Source of the DNA: Pseudomonas sp. RSB 5.4
GTDB taxonomy: Bacteria; Pseudomonadota; Gammaproteobacteria; Pseudomonadales; Pseudomonadaceae
Length of the DNA: 64,000 bases
Assembly (NCBI RefSeq): GCF_037126175.1
Contig: NZ_CP146986.1
Span: 2,632,501 to 2,696,500, forward strand
Direction of reading: 5' to 3'
Of the stretch, positions 30,234 to 38,877 are shown piece by piece. Position 1 is the stretch's first letter. The number at the start of each line of letters is the position of its first letter. Below the pieces are notes generated by a model. The model ran no database searches, had not been told where the DNA came from, and saw only the letters and a program-made list of their open reading frames with translations. The position numbers were made by a program, and so were the translations under genes.

Positions 30234-30617
30234 TCCCCACAGAAATCAGTATCAAAATGCCATACTCAGGCATTGATGTCACATTAACATCATGGTTTAC
30301 TGGCTCGGTGTTTTCATCTGCTACATTTTCTTCTGGCGCGACCACGGTTGGCGTCACAGGTTCCCGCGTGTAAGGGAATCCCCTAGTAACAATCAGGCCC
30401 AACCTGATGTTCGCAATATCCAATAGCCATTAATGTGACGCCATTCTCATTGCATGAACGGAGTCAGGCTATTGTGTGCGATCGCAGGTCAGTGGAACCT
30501 TACCCTCTGGAAAACCTCAGCCAGTGCACTTGCACGGTGGGGCGCGATCTCCCGACGATTCATGATCGTCGACACACACGGCATTCCCTCATCAGACATG
30601 ACGCTGTGGAGATAAGC
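30234..30617. other. Gene-free gap between cheV and the HPt-like gene
   Basis: Besides the cheV promoter at its left edge I see no gene here. A 75-codon minus-strand frame (30196-30423) overlaps the FliA promoter, lacks a ribosome binding site and has no recognisable protein features. The stretch is less GC-rich than the coding DNA and probably holds the promoter of the gene at 30618. Confidence 0.5.
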
Positions 30618-31088
30618 ATGCCAATCGACCGCAAAGACTGGGCACAACGCTTCCCCGAATTTCTCGTCGAAGCTGAAACACTCCTGGCCAAGTCCGAAGA
30701 ATGCCTGAGCCACCTGCAACTGATCAGCAACGACAAGGACGCCATCGACTGCATGCGCAGCACCCTGCTCAAGCTAGCGAGCCGTGCAGAAGCGTTGGCA
30801 TTGGAGGCGATCTCCGAGTTTTCCCTGCATATTCACAGCCTGCTCGACCACGCGCCGGAACATATCGACCTGCATGCACAGGCTCTTGATGCGCTCAAAG
30901 ACTGTTTCACCCTGATGGCCTGGCAAATCGAACTGGTCGATCAGAACACTGGCCAGTTGAGCCTGGATGCCAGCGAACAGACCTCCCTGATCGAAGCCTT
31001 CGCGTTCCAGGTAGGTCAAGGCGAATTTCAGCCGTCACTTGCGACTCAACCGTTGTCACTCATGTCTTATTCGGAACGGCAGGCCTGA
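30618..31088 (+). CDS. Degenerate HPt-like helical protein
   Basis: A 156-residue all-helical cytoplasmic protein. Residues about 40-75 (CMRSTLLKLASRAEALALEA and then ISEFSLHIHSLLDHA) look like the two central helices of an HPt four-helix bundle, but where HPt domains have the phosphorylated His of AHxLKG this protein reads STLLKLA, so the His is missing. I infer a pseudo-HPt or a kinase/receiver-binding regulator; the family is not one I can name. The ATG at 30618 follows GGAG; a longer frame from 30435 has no start signal. It lies 490 bases upstream of a NarL-type kinase and regulator pair on the same strand, which suggests but does not prove a shared pathway. Confidence 0.7.
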   Translation: MPIDRKDWAQRFPEFLVEAETLLAKSEECLSHLQLISNDKDAIDCMRSTLLKLASRAEALALEAISEFSLHIHSLLDHAPEHIDLHAQALDALKDCFTLMAWQIELVDQNTGQLSLDASEQTSLIEAFAFQVGQGEFQPSLATQPLSLMSYSERQA

Positions 31089-31579
31089 TTCAGTGCTGAA
31101 ATTGCACGAATCCAGATAGCTGATCCGCACCGCTGAATGTCGCAATTGAATAGTTCATACCTGCCAGCGACAAACCGAATTAAATAATCACACCTGACAC
31201 CAGCGGAAATTTTCCTGCGGCCTCAGGGTTTGCCTGTGTCCGTGTAACGATCAACTTCGAGCAACATCGAAATCTATCGAACACAATAAATCGGCTTTTC
31301 CATTATGGAACTCACGTCCAACATGGCCTCTTTCATGACTCAATGGACATATATGGCAAACGCGACCAACGGTATCTTAAGTGGTATTATGCCGGCCATT
31401 AGTTGCTTTCAATTTAATGGCACAGTGATTCAGTGACAGGCATCCATCGAAGTTTGCGGTCAAATGTCGTTCACTGACCCCGGTTAAAATCAATAACATA
31501 ATTGACAGCATTTTCAGACAGAGATCCGCCCGCCACCGGCCGGTCTGCCCGCAGCGAACATCTATTGGCTCCATCCGTT
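31089..31579. other. AT-rich gap before the histidine kinase
   Basis: This 491-base stretch is clearly richer in A and T than its neighbours. A 43-codon ORF starts at 31305 (MELTSNMASFMTQWTYM, ending at 31436) but has no ribosome binding site. I see no terminator or known operator. It may hold the kinase promoter or a small RNA, but nothing specific can be assigned. Confidence 0.5.
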
Positions 31580-32473
31580 ATGTACGCCAGCCTCAAGTCA
31601 ATCACCACATGGCCACCCTCCCGGGAAAATGCACGCCGGTTCACTCTCATATTGTGTGTCAGCGCAGCCGTTGGCAGCTTGCTGACCTATGGTTTTGCGG
31701 CGCCACTCTCACTCGGTCTGCTGCTGTTGAACATCGCCGCCACCGCTTGTGTCTGGGTGCAATATCGGCTGTCACGCAAATCGATCAAGTTCCAGCCTCA
31801 GGAGCTCGCCGACCGCTTGCTGGAAGTCCAGGAAAACGAACGGCACCGGCTCAGCCGCGAACTGCACGACGATATCGGTCAGTTGCTGACGGCGGCCAAG
31901 CTGCAAAGCGAATGGCTGAAAAGACGTCTGCCGCAAGACCTGCAAGAGCAATGCTCGACACTCTGCGACACCCTTGAGGAAACCCTGAACAAGGTGCGCG
32001 ACGTGTCGGCCATCCTCAATCCGCGCCAACTGACCAGCCTCGGGCTGGAGGCCAGTCTGCGTGCGCACTTGCTCAAGACTCTGGCCAACACGCCGGTGCA
32101 CTGGAGCCTCGATTGCCAGCAGCGGCTCAACGGGATTCCCGAAGAAATGGCAGTCGCCGCCTTTCGCATCACCCAGGAAGCGGTCACCAACATTCTGCGT
32201 CACGCGCAGGCCAGCAACCTGTTGATCCGCGTGCAACGACTGCCGCAAGGCCTGACGCTGTTGATCAGCGACGATGGCCAAGGGTTTGCGCCTGCTGCGG
32301 ATCCGGGGCGGGAAGGACAGCGCGGCATGGCCGGGATGGCCGAAAGGATCGAGCAGTTGGGCGGCACGCTGAACGTCATCAGCGAGCCGGGCAAAGGTAC
32401 TCAAATCGAAGCACTATTCCCCTGGGCGCCCCGTGCACTCGAGCGGGCCAGTACGAATAAGGTTATGCGTTGA
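31580..32473 (+). CDS. NarL-type sensor histidine kinase
   Basis: This 297-residue kinase has two membrane segments near the N-terminus (about 22-42, FTLILCVSAAVGSLLTYGFA, and 44-63, LSLGLLLLNIAATACVWVQY) with almost no periplasmic loop. A HisKA_3 domain follows with the phosphorylated His in ERHRLSRELHDDIGQLL (near 95), then an HATPase domain with N-box AFRITQEAVTNILRHA and G-boxes DDGQGFAP and GQRGMAGMAERI. It phosphorylates the regulator encoded next, whose TTG start overlaps this stop by 4 bases. With no sensor domain it may sense membrane state or a partner protein. The start is uncertain: the ATG at 31580 has no Shine-Dalgarno, and a TTG at 31502 is possible. Confidence 0.85.
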   Translation: MYASLKSITTWPPSRENARRFTLILCVSAAVGSLLTYGFAAPLSLGLLLLNIAATACVWVQYRLSRKSIKFQPQELADRLLEVQENERHRLSRELHDDIGQLLTAAKLQSEWLKRRLPQDLQEQCSTLCDTLEETLNKVRDVSAILNPRQLTSLGLEASLRAHLLKTLANTPVHWSLDCQQRLNGIPEEMAVAAFRITQEAVTNILRHAQASNLLIRVQRLPQGLTLLISDDGQGFAPAADPGREGQRGMAGMAERIEQLGGTLNVISEPGKGTQIEALFPWAPRALERASTNKVMR

Positions 32474-33129
32474 CTTGTAACTTACTTCTGGTGGATGACC
32501 ACTCGCTGATCAGGGCCGGCGTGCGTGCTCTGGTGCTCGACATTCCCGGTTACGCGGTCGTTGGCGAAGCCAGCGATGGCTCGCAGCTGCTCGAAATGGT
32601 CGAGCAACTGGTGCCCGATATCGTGTTGCTGGATATCTCGATGAAGGAAACCGGAGGCCTGGAAGCCCTGCAACGGCTCAAGCGCGTGCGGCCACAAAGC
32701 AAGGTACTGATCCTGTCGATGCATACCGATCCGGCGCTGATCATGCAGGCACTGGAATCCGGGGCGCACGGTTATCTGCTCAAGGACACGACGGCCACCG
32801 AGCTTGAACATGCCCTCGAAGCCCTGCGCAACAACGAACGCTACCTGAGCCCGGCGATCGCCCACACCGTGATCAACCAGGCGCTGACCCGCACGCAGAA
32901 AAACCAGCCGGAAGTGGCCGACTCGCACAACCTGACGGCACGCCAGCTGGAGATCCTGCGGTTGATCGTCCGCGGTAAATCCACCCGGGAAATCGCCAAC
33001 GGTCTGGGGCTGAGCATCAAGACAGTCGAAACCCATCGTTCGCAGATCATGAAACGCCTGCAGATCTACGACGTGGCGGGCCTGGTACTGTTCGCGGTAC
33101 GTGAGCAGATCATCAGCCTGGACGACTGA
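32470..33129 (+). CDS. NarL/LuxR-family response regulator
   Basis: A 219-residue regulator. The receiver (1-120) shows LLLVDDHSLIRAG, the phosphoacceptor Asp in IVLLDISMKETGG and the Lys in GYLLKDTT. The C-terminal LuxR helix-turn-helix (about 155-215) reads NLTARQLEILRLIVRGKSTR and then EIANGLGLSIKTVETHRSQI. The start is TTG at 32470, overlapping the kinase TGA, with AAGG 7 bases upstream; no in-frame ATG exists near the start of the receiver. The two genes form a classic pair whose signal and targets are not evident. The 3' end overlaps the convergent lipid kinase gene by 17 bases. Confidence 0.92.
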   Translation: MTCNLLLVDDHSLIRAGVRALVLDIPGYAVVGEASDGSQLLEMVEQLVPDIVLLDISMKETGGLEALQRLKRVRPQSKVLILSMHTDPALIMQALESGAHGYLLKDTTATELEHALEALRNNERYLSPAIAHTVINQALTRTQKNQPEVADSHNLTARQLEILRLIVRGKSTREIANGLGLSIKTVETHRSQIMKRLQIYDVAGLVLFAVREQIISLDD

Positions 33130-34030
33130 TCGAGCGGGCACTGCCCAACAGCGGCGAATGCTCGGGCAAGTGCACCCGCAATGCTCCCGGACGGGCCTCG
33201 AAGCGCAGGCTTTCGCCTGTCAGCGGCTCGCCGTCAAGATTGATGCTCAAGCCCTCGGCGACCTTGATTTCAACCCAGGGCAAGCGGGCGCGCACAAACA
33301 TGTTATCGAGGCCGAAACCATCGCTGAGCAGATTCTTCAGCGTGCCCACCAACTCCTGTGGAGCGGGCAGAATGCTGATGTCCAACAGGCCATCATCCGC
33401 CAGCGCCTGCGGGCACAATACGTGTCCACCGCCCGCCTGGCGGCCGTTGCCGATGCCCAGCGCGAGTAGCTCGCCACGCCAGTGAAAGTCTGGCCCCTGC
33501 AGTTCGCCATAGGCCGCGTGCAACTCACTGAAGCGCGATAAGCCGGTGAACAGATAGGCGGCCCCGCCCAACACTTTTTTCAGATCCTCGGACGTATTGG
33601 CCGTCACCTGGCTACCGAAACCGCCGGTGGCCATATTGAGGAAAATCTGCCCGCCCACTTCGCCCAGATCAATATCACGCGGCGGTACATCGAGAAGTTC
33701 AAGTGCCTCGGCCGGCTCCAGCGGGATCCCCGCCGCGCGGGAAAAATCGTTGGCCGTCCCGAGCGGCAACAGCACCAGACTGGCCTTGTGCGAATGCGCC
33801 GCCAGGGCTTCAGCGATATCCCGCAACGTACCATCACCACCCCCGGCGATGATCTGCCGATAGCCGCCTGCCAGCGCCTCCTCCACCAGGCGCTGAGCGT
33901 CACCGGCCTCCCAAGTCAGACGCACTGCCAACTCCCAGCCCTGCTCGCGCTTTGCTTCGACGGCGGCGCGCACCGCCTCATTGAGTGCCTGCTTGCCATG
34001 CAAAATCAACAGCGCCCTGCGCTCACTCAT
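33113..34030 (-). CDS. yegS: Lipid kinase of the YegS/diacylglycerol kinase family
   Basis: A 305-residue DAGK-catalytic-domain protein. The nucleotide motif IIAGGGDGTLRDIAEAL (about 60-76) and PLGTANDFSRAAGIPLEP (about 90-107) are intact, followed by the beta-sandwich domain with LGIGNGRQAGGGHVLCPQA. YegS-type enzymes phosphorylate phosphatidylglycerol or other lipids in vitro; the in vivo substrate is uncertain. The ATG at 34030 is preceded by GGGGAGTG. The C-terminus converges on the response regulator with a 17-base overlap. Confidence 0.92.
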   Translation of the reverse strand: MSERRALLILHGKQALNEAVRAAVEAKREQGWELAVRLTWEAGDAQRLVEEALAGGYRQIIAGGGDGTLRDIAEALAAHSHKASLVLLPLGTANDFSRAAGIPLEPAEALELLDVPPRDIDLGEVGGQIFLNMATGGFGSQVTANTSEDLKKVLGGAAYLFTGLSRFSELHAAYGELQGPDFHWRGELLALGIGNGRQAGGGHVLCPQALADDGLLDISILPAPQELVGTLKNLLSDGFGLDNMFVRARLPWVEIKVAEGLSINLDGEPLTGESLRFEARPGALRVHLPEHSPLLGSARSISRPG

Positions 34031-34260
34031 AACGGTCACTCCCCACGGTTGAATCGGTATGAAACATCTTGACCTCTGGCACCCGCAAAAAAGCCATGGC
34101 AATCCCATTTAATTCAAACGATTGCCTGTTGCAGTCCTACACAGCGGTATTTTTTCTTACGATATGTGAGGAATCGGCTCAATTGACCAGACTCGATCAT
34201 TGATTCACCGTGTGCAGGTGGTATCAATCTTCGATTTAACAACACAAGGACGTGCAGGTA

Positions 34261-34362
34261 ATGAGTGGATACACCCTCGGTGCTGGTGACAATTGGAATG
34301 ACGGGAAGGCCAGCGCGCTTACATTTGAAACAGCCGATGGACATTTCCATGTCCAGCCATGA
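34261..34362 (+). CDS. Small ORF of 33 codons, unknown
   Basis: ATG at 34261 opens a short frame (MSGYTLGAGDNWNDGKASAL, ending HFHVQP) that stops at 34362. AAGGA lies 10 bases before the ATG. The composition (Gly, Asn, Asp, Thr, aromatic) looks like a real polypeptide rather than a shadow. The last 14 bases overlap an ATG of the next frame (34349), which suggests coupling. I do not recognise it and cannot exclude chance. Confidence 0.4.
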   Translation: MSGYTLGAGDNWNDGKASALTFETADGHFHVQP

Positions 34363-34462
34363 AGCCAAAATTCCAACTAGTCCGATTGTCCCTCTCGGTG
34401 AAAGTCGCACCAGTCACAAATCCGATTTCAAAAAAAACGCCAGAACCGCTGGAGAAGTTGAT

Positions 34463-34657
34463 ATGGAACCGCGCGTGACCGAACTGGAAACCCACCTCAA
34501 ATACATTCGTCGCGATATGGACGAAGTCCGCGGGGATGTAAAGACCATCAAGCACCGTCTCGCCTATTCGGCGGGTGCTACGGCGGTGGTCTTGGGACTG
34601 CTGGGATGGGTTGCCAACAGCCGGTTCGATCAGTTGGTCACACTGATGAGCCATTGA
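34463..34657 (+). CDS. Small coiled-coil plus membrane-anchor protein, XhlA-like
   Basis: The 64-residue product has an N-terminal charged helix with heptad pattern (VTELETHLKYIRRDMDEVRG, then DVKTIKHRL) followed by one transmembrane helix (SAGATAVVLGLLGWVA, about 37-55). This is the layout of XhlA-type hemolysin-associated and similar small membrane-anchored coiled-coil proteins, an architecture match only. ATG at 34463 has GGAG 8 bases upstream. The frame is open further upstream, with an alternative ATG at 34349 (MSSHEAKIPTSP) that would add 38 residues and overlap the 33-codon ORF. No phage genes are nearby. Confidence 0.65.
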   Translation: MEPRVTELETHLKYIRRDMDEVRGDVKTIKHRLAYSAGATAVVLGLLGWVANSRFDQLVTLMSH

Positions 34658-34666
34658 CGGAAGAAA

Positions 34667-34700
34667 TGCAGGCATCGACTCGGTATCGGTCGAGCCTGCA
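34667..34700. terminator. Hairpin between convergent genes
   Basis: TGCAGGC and TCGAC pair with GTCGA and GCCTGCA, leaving one bulged A. It lies between the small membrane protein gene and the moeA stop. There is no T-run, so its role as a terminator is inferred from position. Confidence 0.5.
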
Positions 34701-34715
34701 GTCACCAGGCGCGGA

Positions 34716-35942
34716 TCAGCCGAGCAGGTCGCTCAATGGAATGAACCCAACCTCATCGCCTTCTACCAGCGTACGGCCTTCCAGCACTTCTACCAGGCCA
34801 TCCGCCCAGGCCGCACTGCGCAGCACACCGGAACTTTGATTGCGGTAAATGACTGCCCGCCCCTGTTCGAGTCGACCGCGCAAGTATTCGCGCCGATTGC
34901 CGGCCACTGGCCAGACGAAGCCTGCCGGCACCGTAAACTTCAGAGGTTCTGAATCCTGCACGCCCTGACGCCTCAGCAAATAGGGCCGCGCGAGCAGAGC
35001 AAAGGTCACCAGCGTCGAAGCAGGGTTACCCGGCAGGCCGATGACCGGCACTTTGCGAAAATGCCCGAAGGTCAGCGGTTTGCCCGGTTTGATTGCCAGT
35101 TTCCACAGCGCGAGCTCGCCCTCTTCCCTCAACGCGATGCCAAGAAAATCCGCTTCGCCCACCGAAACGCCGCCGGTCGACAGAATCAGGTCGACATCCC
35201 GCAAGTCGCCCAAACGCGCCCGCGTAGTGGCCAGATCGTCCGGAAGAATGCCGGCATCAATCACCTCACAACCCAGGCGCTGCAACCAGCTGCACAACAC
35301 CACCCGATTACTGTTGTAAATCTGTCCCGGCCCCAACGGCTGACCCGGCTCGACCAGTTCGTCGCCGGTGGACAGCACCGCGACTCGCACCTTGCGTACA
35401 ACATTCAGGCCGGCACACCCCAGCGACGCCGCCAGACCTTGCTCGATCGGTCCCAGTCGGGTACCTGCCGCCAGGATCAACTCACCGACAGTGGTTTCCT
35501 GCCCCTGCGGGCGAATGTTCTGACCGACACTCATGGTTTCGATGAAGCGCACGCTGCCGTCGGTCAGAACATCGGCGTTCTCCTGCATTTCCACGCAATC
35601 GGCCCCGGCTGGCACTGGCGCACCGGTGAAGATCCGCGCGCAGGTACCGGGCTTCAATGGCTCAGGCGCCTGCCCGGCGAATACTTTCTGGCTGACCGGC
35701 AGCGGTTCGCCGGTCCAGTCCGCCAGATTCAGGGCATAACCGTCCATGGCGCTGTTTGGCCAGGGCGGCAGATCCAGAGTCGAAATCAGGTCGTTGCCCA
35801 GCACCCGCCCCTCTACTTCAGCCAACGGCAGAAACTCGCGCTCGACAATCGGCGAAGCGTCAGCCATTTCCAGCAGGCGGGCCAGCGCTTCCTCGACAGG
35901 CATCAGACTGCCAGTCTTGCCCGGCTTACCCACGGGATTCAC
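34716..35942 (-). CDS. moeA: Molybdopterin molybdotransferase MoeA
   Basis: A 408-residue MoeA that inserts molybdate into adenylylated molybdopterin. Domain III/I signatures are LPPWPNSAMDGYALN (about 58-72), IFTGAPVPAGADCVEMQE (about 105-122), LSTGDELVEPGQPLGPGQIYNSN and the STGGVSVGEADF motif with the key Asp region (about 243-254), then GLPGNPAS. The start is GTG at 35942, overlapping the upstream moaB end by 17 bases, which suggests coupling. It is the last gene of a moaB-moeA pair, divergent from mobA. Confidence 0.95.
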   Translation of the reverse strand: MNPVGKPGKTGSLMPVEEALARLLEMADASPIVEREFLPLAEVEGRVLGNDLISTLDLPPWPNSAMDGYALNLADWTGEPLPVSQKVFAGQAPEPLKPGTCARIFTGAPVPAGADCVEMQENADVLTDGSVRFIETMSVGQNIRPQGQETTVGELILAAGTRLGPIEQGLAASLGCAGLNVVRKVRVAVLSTGDELVEPGQPLGPGQIYNSNRVVLCSWLQRLGCEVIDAGILPDDLATTRARLGDLRDVDLILSTGGVSVGEADFLGIALREEGELALWKLAIKPGKPLTFGHFRKVPVIGLPGNPASTLVTFALLARPYLLRRQGVQDSEPLKFTVPAGFVWPVAGNRREYLRGRLEQGRAVIYRNQSSGVLRSAAWADGLVEVLEGRTLVEGDEVGFIPLSDLLG

Positions 35943-36465
35943 AAGGCGCCGCCTGTTTCAGGTGAGGTACGAAATTGCATGGGCGATGACGAGAGTCCAG
36001 CTGTTCGGCGAGAATCCCGTCCCAACCGGTACGCACCGCATTGGTTGAACCTGGCAGGCAGCACACCAGCGTGCCATTGGCCAGACCGGCCAGTGCTCGC
36101 GACTGCACGGTTGACGTACCGATATCAGCCACCGAGATCTGGCGGAACAGTTCGCCGAATCCGTCAACCTGCTTGTCGAGCAGACAAGCTATGGCTTCAG
36201 GCGTGCTGTCACGCCCGGTAAAACCGGTGCCGCCGGTAATCAACACAACCTGCACCACGTCCTCGGCAATCCAGTGGGCAACTTGCGCGCGGATCTTGTA
36301 CAGATCATCTTTGAGCAGGACCCGCTCGGCCAGACGGTGGCCGGCAGCGGTCAGACGGTCGACGAAGACCTGGCCTGATGTGTCGGTTTCCAGGGTTCGG
36401 GTGTCGCTGACAGTCAGCACCGCAATGTTCAGCGGTGCAAAAGGTACATCGGCCTTGGCTTTCAT
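35926..36465 (-). CDS. moaB: Molybdenum cofactor protein MoaB
   Basis: A 179-residue MogA/MoaB-fold protein that adenylylates molybdopterin or has a closely related role. It shows LNIAVLTVSDTRTLETDTSG near the N-terminus, LITGGTGFTGRDSTPEAI (about 78-95) with the GGTG nucleotide loop, and LVCCLPGSTNAVRTGWDGIL. The ATG at 36465 (MKAKADVPFAPLNIA) gives the expected length; a longer open frame upstream runs into the promoter and mobA region. It is transcribed with moeA and divergently from mobA, 82 bases away. Confidence 0.94.
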   Translation of the reverse strand: MKAKADVPFAPLNIAVLTVSDTRTLETDTSGQVFVDRLTAAGHRLAERVLLKDDLYKIRAQVAHWIAEDVVQVVLITGGTGFTGRDSTPEAIACLLDKQVDGFGELFRQISVADIGTSTVQSRALAGLANGTLVCCLPGSTNAVRTGWDGILAEQLDSRHRPCNFVPHLKQAAPCESRG

Positions 36466-36547
36466 TAGGCTCGTCCAGTTGTAGGAGAAACAGCCCGGTG
36501 TTATATCACAGCGCCCGAATTTTTCGCCGCCCTGCTGGAGAGCTGCC

Positions 36548-37150
36548 ATGACCTCGAATACGCCATTGCCACCTTGTTCCATTTTGCTCCTGGCAGGCGG
36601 ACGCGGCCAGCGCATGGGTGGCCAGGACAAAGGGCTGATCGAGTGGCAGGGTCAGCCGCTGATTGCGCACTTGCAGCGCAAGGTCCGGCCGCTGACTGAC
36701 GATCTGATCATCTCCTGCAATCGCAATCGTGAGCGTTATGCCGCGTACGCCGATCAATTGGTCAGCGATGAAGAGGGCGATTTTCCCGGTCCTCTGGCCG
36801 GTATCCTTGCCGGACTCAAAGCCGCCCGCCTGCCGCACTTGCTGGTGCTGCCCTGCGATGTGCCGCGAATCGACGCTGCACTGCTGCAGGACATGCGTGA
36901 AACCGCGGGCCGGTTTCCTGAGAAACCTTTAATGCTGCGTCACGATGACCATTGGGAACCGCTGCTGTGTGTGATTCCGGTCGCGCTGCTGCCCGTGTTC
37001 GAAACCGCCTGGAATACCGGCGAACGCAGCCCTGGCCGGGTCATGCGCAACCTCGGCGCGACGGCCCTGCAATGCCCCGACAATGACCCGCGACTGGCCA
37101 ACCTGAACACCCCCGAACTGTTAAATGCGCATAACACTGTGTCAGACTGA
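36548..37150 (+). CDS. mobA: Molybdenum cofactor guanylyltransferase MobA
   Basis: A 200-residue nucleotidyltransferase that converts Mo-molybdopterin and GTP to Mo-MGD. The nucleotide-binding loop [20 protein letters not shown] (about 12-31) and the metal-binding [11 protein letters not shown] (about 98-108) are present, with NLNTPEL near the C-terminus. The promoter must lie in the 82-base gap shared with moaB. The moeA-moaB/mobA arrangement followed by a small lipoprotein gene is the same as in P. aeruginosa. Confidence 0.94.
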   Translation: MTSNTPLPPCSILLLAGGRGQRMGGQDKGLIEWQGQPLIAHLQRKVRPLTDDLIISCNRNRERYAAYADQLVSDEEGDFPGPLAGILAGLKAARLPHLLVLPCDVPRIDAALLQDMRETAGRFPEKPLMLRHDDHWEPLLCVIPVALLPVFETAWNTGERSPGRVMRNLGATALQCPDNDPRLANLNTPELLNAHNTVSD

Positions 37151-37227
37151 CAGCACTCAAGGAACTCTCACGCCTTGTACACGTCTCAAGCTCAGTAACC
37201 AAAGTATTCCCATTCGGAGACACACCC

Positions 37228-37449
37228 ATGACTCAACGGACCCTCGCCACTTTCATGCTCGCACTGGGCCTGGCAACTCTCGCTGGTTGCTCGTCGCCAA
37301 CAGTGATCACCTTGAATGACGGTCGCGAAATCCAGGCCGTCGACACCCCGAAATACGATGAAGATTCGGGCTTCTACGAGTTCAAACAACTCGACGGCAA
37401 AGAGACCCGCATCAACAAGGATCAGGTTCGTACCGTTAAAGAGCTGTAA
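37228..37449 (+). CDS. YgdI/YgdR-family small lipoprotein
   Basis: A 73-residue lipoprotein. The signal peptide ends in the lipobox LAGC (Cys at residue 21), and the mature part is the SH3-like DUF903 domain: VITLNDGREIQAVDTPKYDE followed by FYEFKQLDGKETRINKDQV. Serine after the Cys favours the outer membrane. CGGAGA lies before the ATG. A strong terminator follows. Function in the family is unknown. Confidence 0.92.
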   Translation: MTQRTLATFMLALGLATLAGCSSPTVITLNDGREIQAVDTPKYDEDSGFYEFKQLDGKETRINKDQVRTVKEL

Positions 37450-37472
37450 GCTTTACGTCGACACCGGATACA

Positions 37473-37501
37473 GAAAAGCCCGCATTAATGCGGGCTTTTT
37501 C
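37473..37501. terminator. Terminator after the small lipoprotein gene
   Basis: AAAAGCCCGCATTAATGCGGGCTTTTT is a near-perfect hairpin with A- and T-runs on either side, here split between 37473 and 37501. It can serve both the lipoprotein gene and the convergent pseudouridine synthase gene. Confidence 0.95.
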
Positions 37502-37525
37502 ATGGGAGCGGGAAAGTGAATGGCG

Positions 37526-38416
37526 TCACCACTGCAGGGTGATCTGACTTTCGAACTCGCGTTTTTCGCCGGTCACCGGGTCGACAAACCGCAGCCCCTG
37601 TGCCAACAGCTTCAACGGATTGGCATAGTCATCCTCAACGTCTTTCAACACATCCGGGTAGAACGGATCATTACAGATACTCGCCCCTAGCGCGGTCATA
37701 TGCACCCTTAGCTGATGCTTCTTGCCCGTCACCGGGTACAGGCCGTAGCGCCACAGATCACCATTCTTTTCCCGGACTTCCACCGCCGTTTCAGTATTGG
37801 CGACACCTGGGCCTTCCTGCATGCGGAAGAACGGTTCGCCGTCGATCAGGCGACTTTTGTGCACCAGGGGAAATTCCAGTTCCGGCAGCGCACGGGCGAT
37901 CGCTTCATAACGTTTATCGATCTGCCGGGTCGGGAACAACGACTGATAAGCCGAGCGGGTTTGCGGGTTGGCGGAAAAGATCACCAGCCCCGCCGTGTGC
38001 CGGTCAATGCGGTGCAGTGGCACCAGATGCGGATTATCGAGGCGACGGATCAGACGGCGCAGCAACGTCTGCTCGACGTATTCACCGGCCGGTGTCACCG
38101 GCAGAAAATGCGGTTTGTCCGCCACCACCAGATGCTCGTCCGCGTACAGGATCGACTCGAGCACCGGAATCGGCTTTTCATCCGGCACTTCGCGGAAGTA
38201 GTGAATGCGCAGGCCTTCCTTGTACGGCAGATCCACCGCAATCGGCTGCCCCTGACCATCCAGCACCCGGCCCCGGGCGATTCTGTCCAGCCATTGCTCG
38301 CGGCTGATTGCACTGAAATGCTCACACAGGCAATCCAGCACGGTAAGCCACGCACCCGGAGGCAGGTAAAGGGTGCTGGCCTGATTCTGAGCAGCGGAAA
38401 ATGTTGGTGTGGACAT
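37526..38416 (-). CDS. RluA-family pseudouridine synthase
   Basis: A 296-residue RNA pseudouridine synthase. The catalytic Asp is in HRIDRHTAGLVIF (about 143-155), and the family pieces VVADKPHFLPVTPAGEY, YEAIARALP and GLYPVTGKKHQLRVHMTALG are intact. The N-terminal 80 residues resemble an S4-like region. The target RNA cannot be read from the sequence. The ATG at 38416 (MSTPTFSAAQNQ) is preferred to an upstream frame extension to 38449. Confidence 0.9.
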   Translation of the reverse strand: MSTPTFSAAQNQASTLYLPPGAWLTVLDCLCEHFSAISREQWLDRIARGRVLDGQGQPIAVDLPYKEGLRIHYFREVPDEKPIPVLESILYADEHLVVADKPHFLPVTPAGEYVEQTLLRRLIRRLDNPHLVPLHRIDRHTAGLVIFSANPQTRSAYQSLFPTRQIDKRYEAIARALPELEFPLVHKSRLIDGEPFFRMQEGPGVANTETAVEVREKNGDLWRYGLYPVTGKKHQLRVHMTALGASICNDPFYPDVLKDVEDDYANPLKLLAQGLRFVDPVTGEKREFESQITLQW

Positions 38417-38496
38417 ACGGAAATTCGAACCCTCAATGCAGGCCGGCATTATCCAACACTGAGCGCAACGAACCTAGCGCAGAATCTGCGGCCCGC

Positions 38497-38814
38497 TCAG
38501 GCCGGAATCGACTTGAGCGCCGCCGCTTCGGTGAACTCCTTGAGCCAGCGCAGCACATCGACCGCCTCCCAGCGCCCCGGGTCATACAAGGCGTACAGCA
38601 AGCCCTGATAACCGACAACATCCAGTTGCTTGTGATAACCGGCACGCTGGAACAGCGCCTCGATCTCGGCAAAACAGGTGTTGAAATGCAGTTTGTTGAA
38701 CGGCGTCTTGCCCTCGGTGACCAGACCGTCCAGGCGCAGTTCGAGGACCGCCTCGCGCACTACGTCAACCGACATCCGGTTCACGCTGTTCTTCAACTGT
38801 TCGACATTGACCAC
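38497..38814 (-). CDS. Conserved small protein of unknown function under a LexA box
   Basis: A 105-residue soluble protein: MVNVEQLKNSVNRMSVDVVR at the N-terminus, then FNKLHFNTCFAEIEALFQRA and VVGYQGLLYALYDPGRWEAV. I do not recognise a domain. It is predicted largely helical, with no signal or membrane segment. The start is GTG at 38814 with GAGGGA 7 bases upstream. A perfect LexA operator lies 67 bases before the start and no other gene is positioned to use it, so the protein is probably part of the DNA-damage response. It has no operon partner. Confidence 0.85.
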   Translation of the reverse strand: MVNVEQLKNSVNRMSVDVVREAVLELRLDGLVTEGKTPFNKLHFNTCFAEIEALFQRAGYHKQLDVVGYQGLLYALYDPGRWEAVDVLRWLKEFTEAAALKSIPA

Positions 38815-38877
38815 GGTTCGTCCCTCTGACTGCCGGATTCACCTGCTCACGTCATCAAAAGCAGCAGGCCTTTCCAA

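Noticed and set aside
30196..30423. 75-codon minus-strand frame upstream of cheV
   Set aside because: It overlaps the FliA promoter, has no ribosome binding site and no recognisable composition.
31305..31436. 43-codon ORF in the AT-rich gap before the NarL-type kinase
   Set aside because: No Shine-Dalgarno sequence and Met-rich, otherwise random composition; not enough to call a gene.
31580..33129. Assignment of the NarL-type pair to a named system such as NarXL or DegSU
   Set aside because: The kinase has only two short membrane helices and no sensor domain, and no target genes are near; a name would be a guess.
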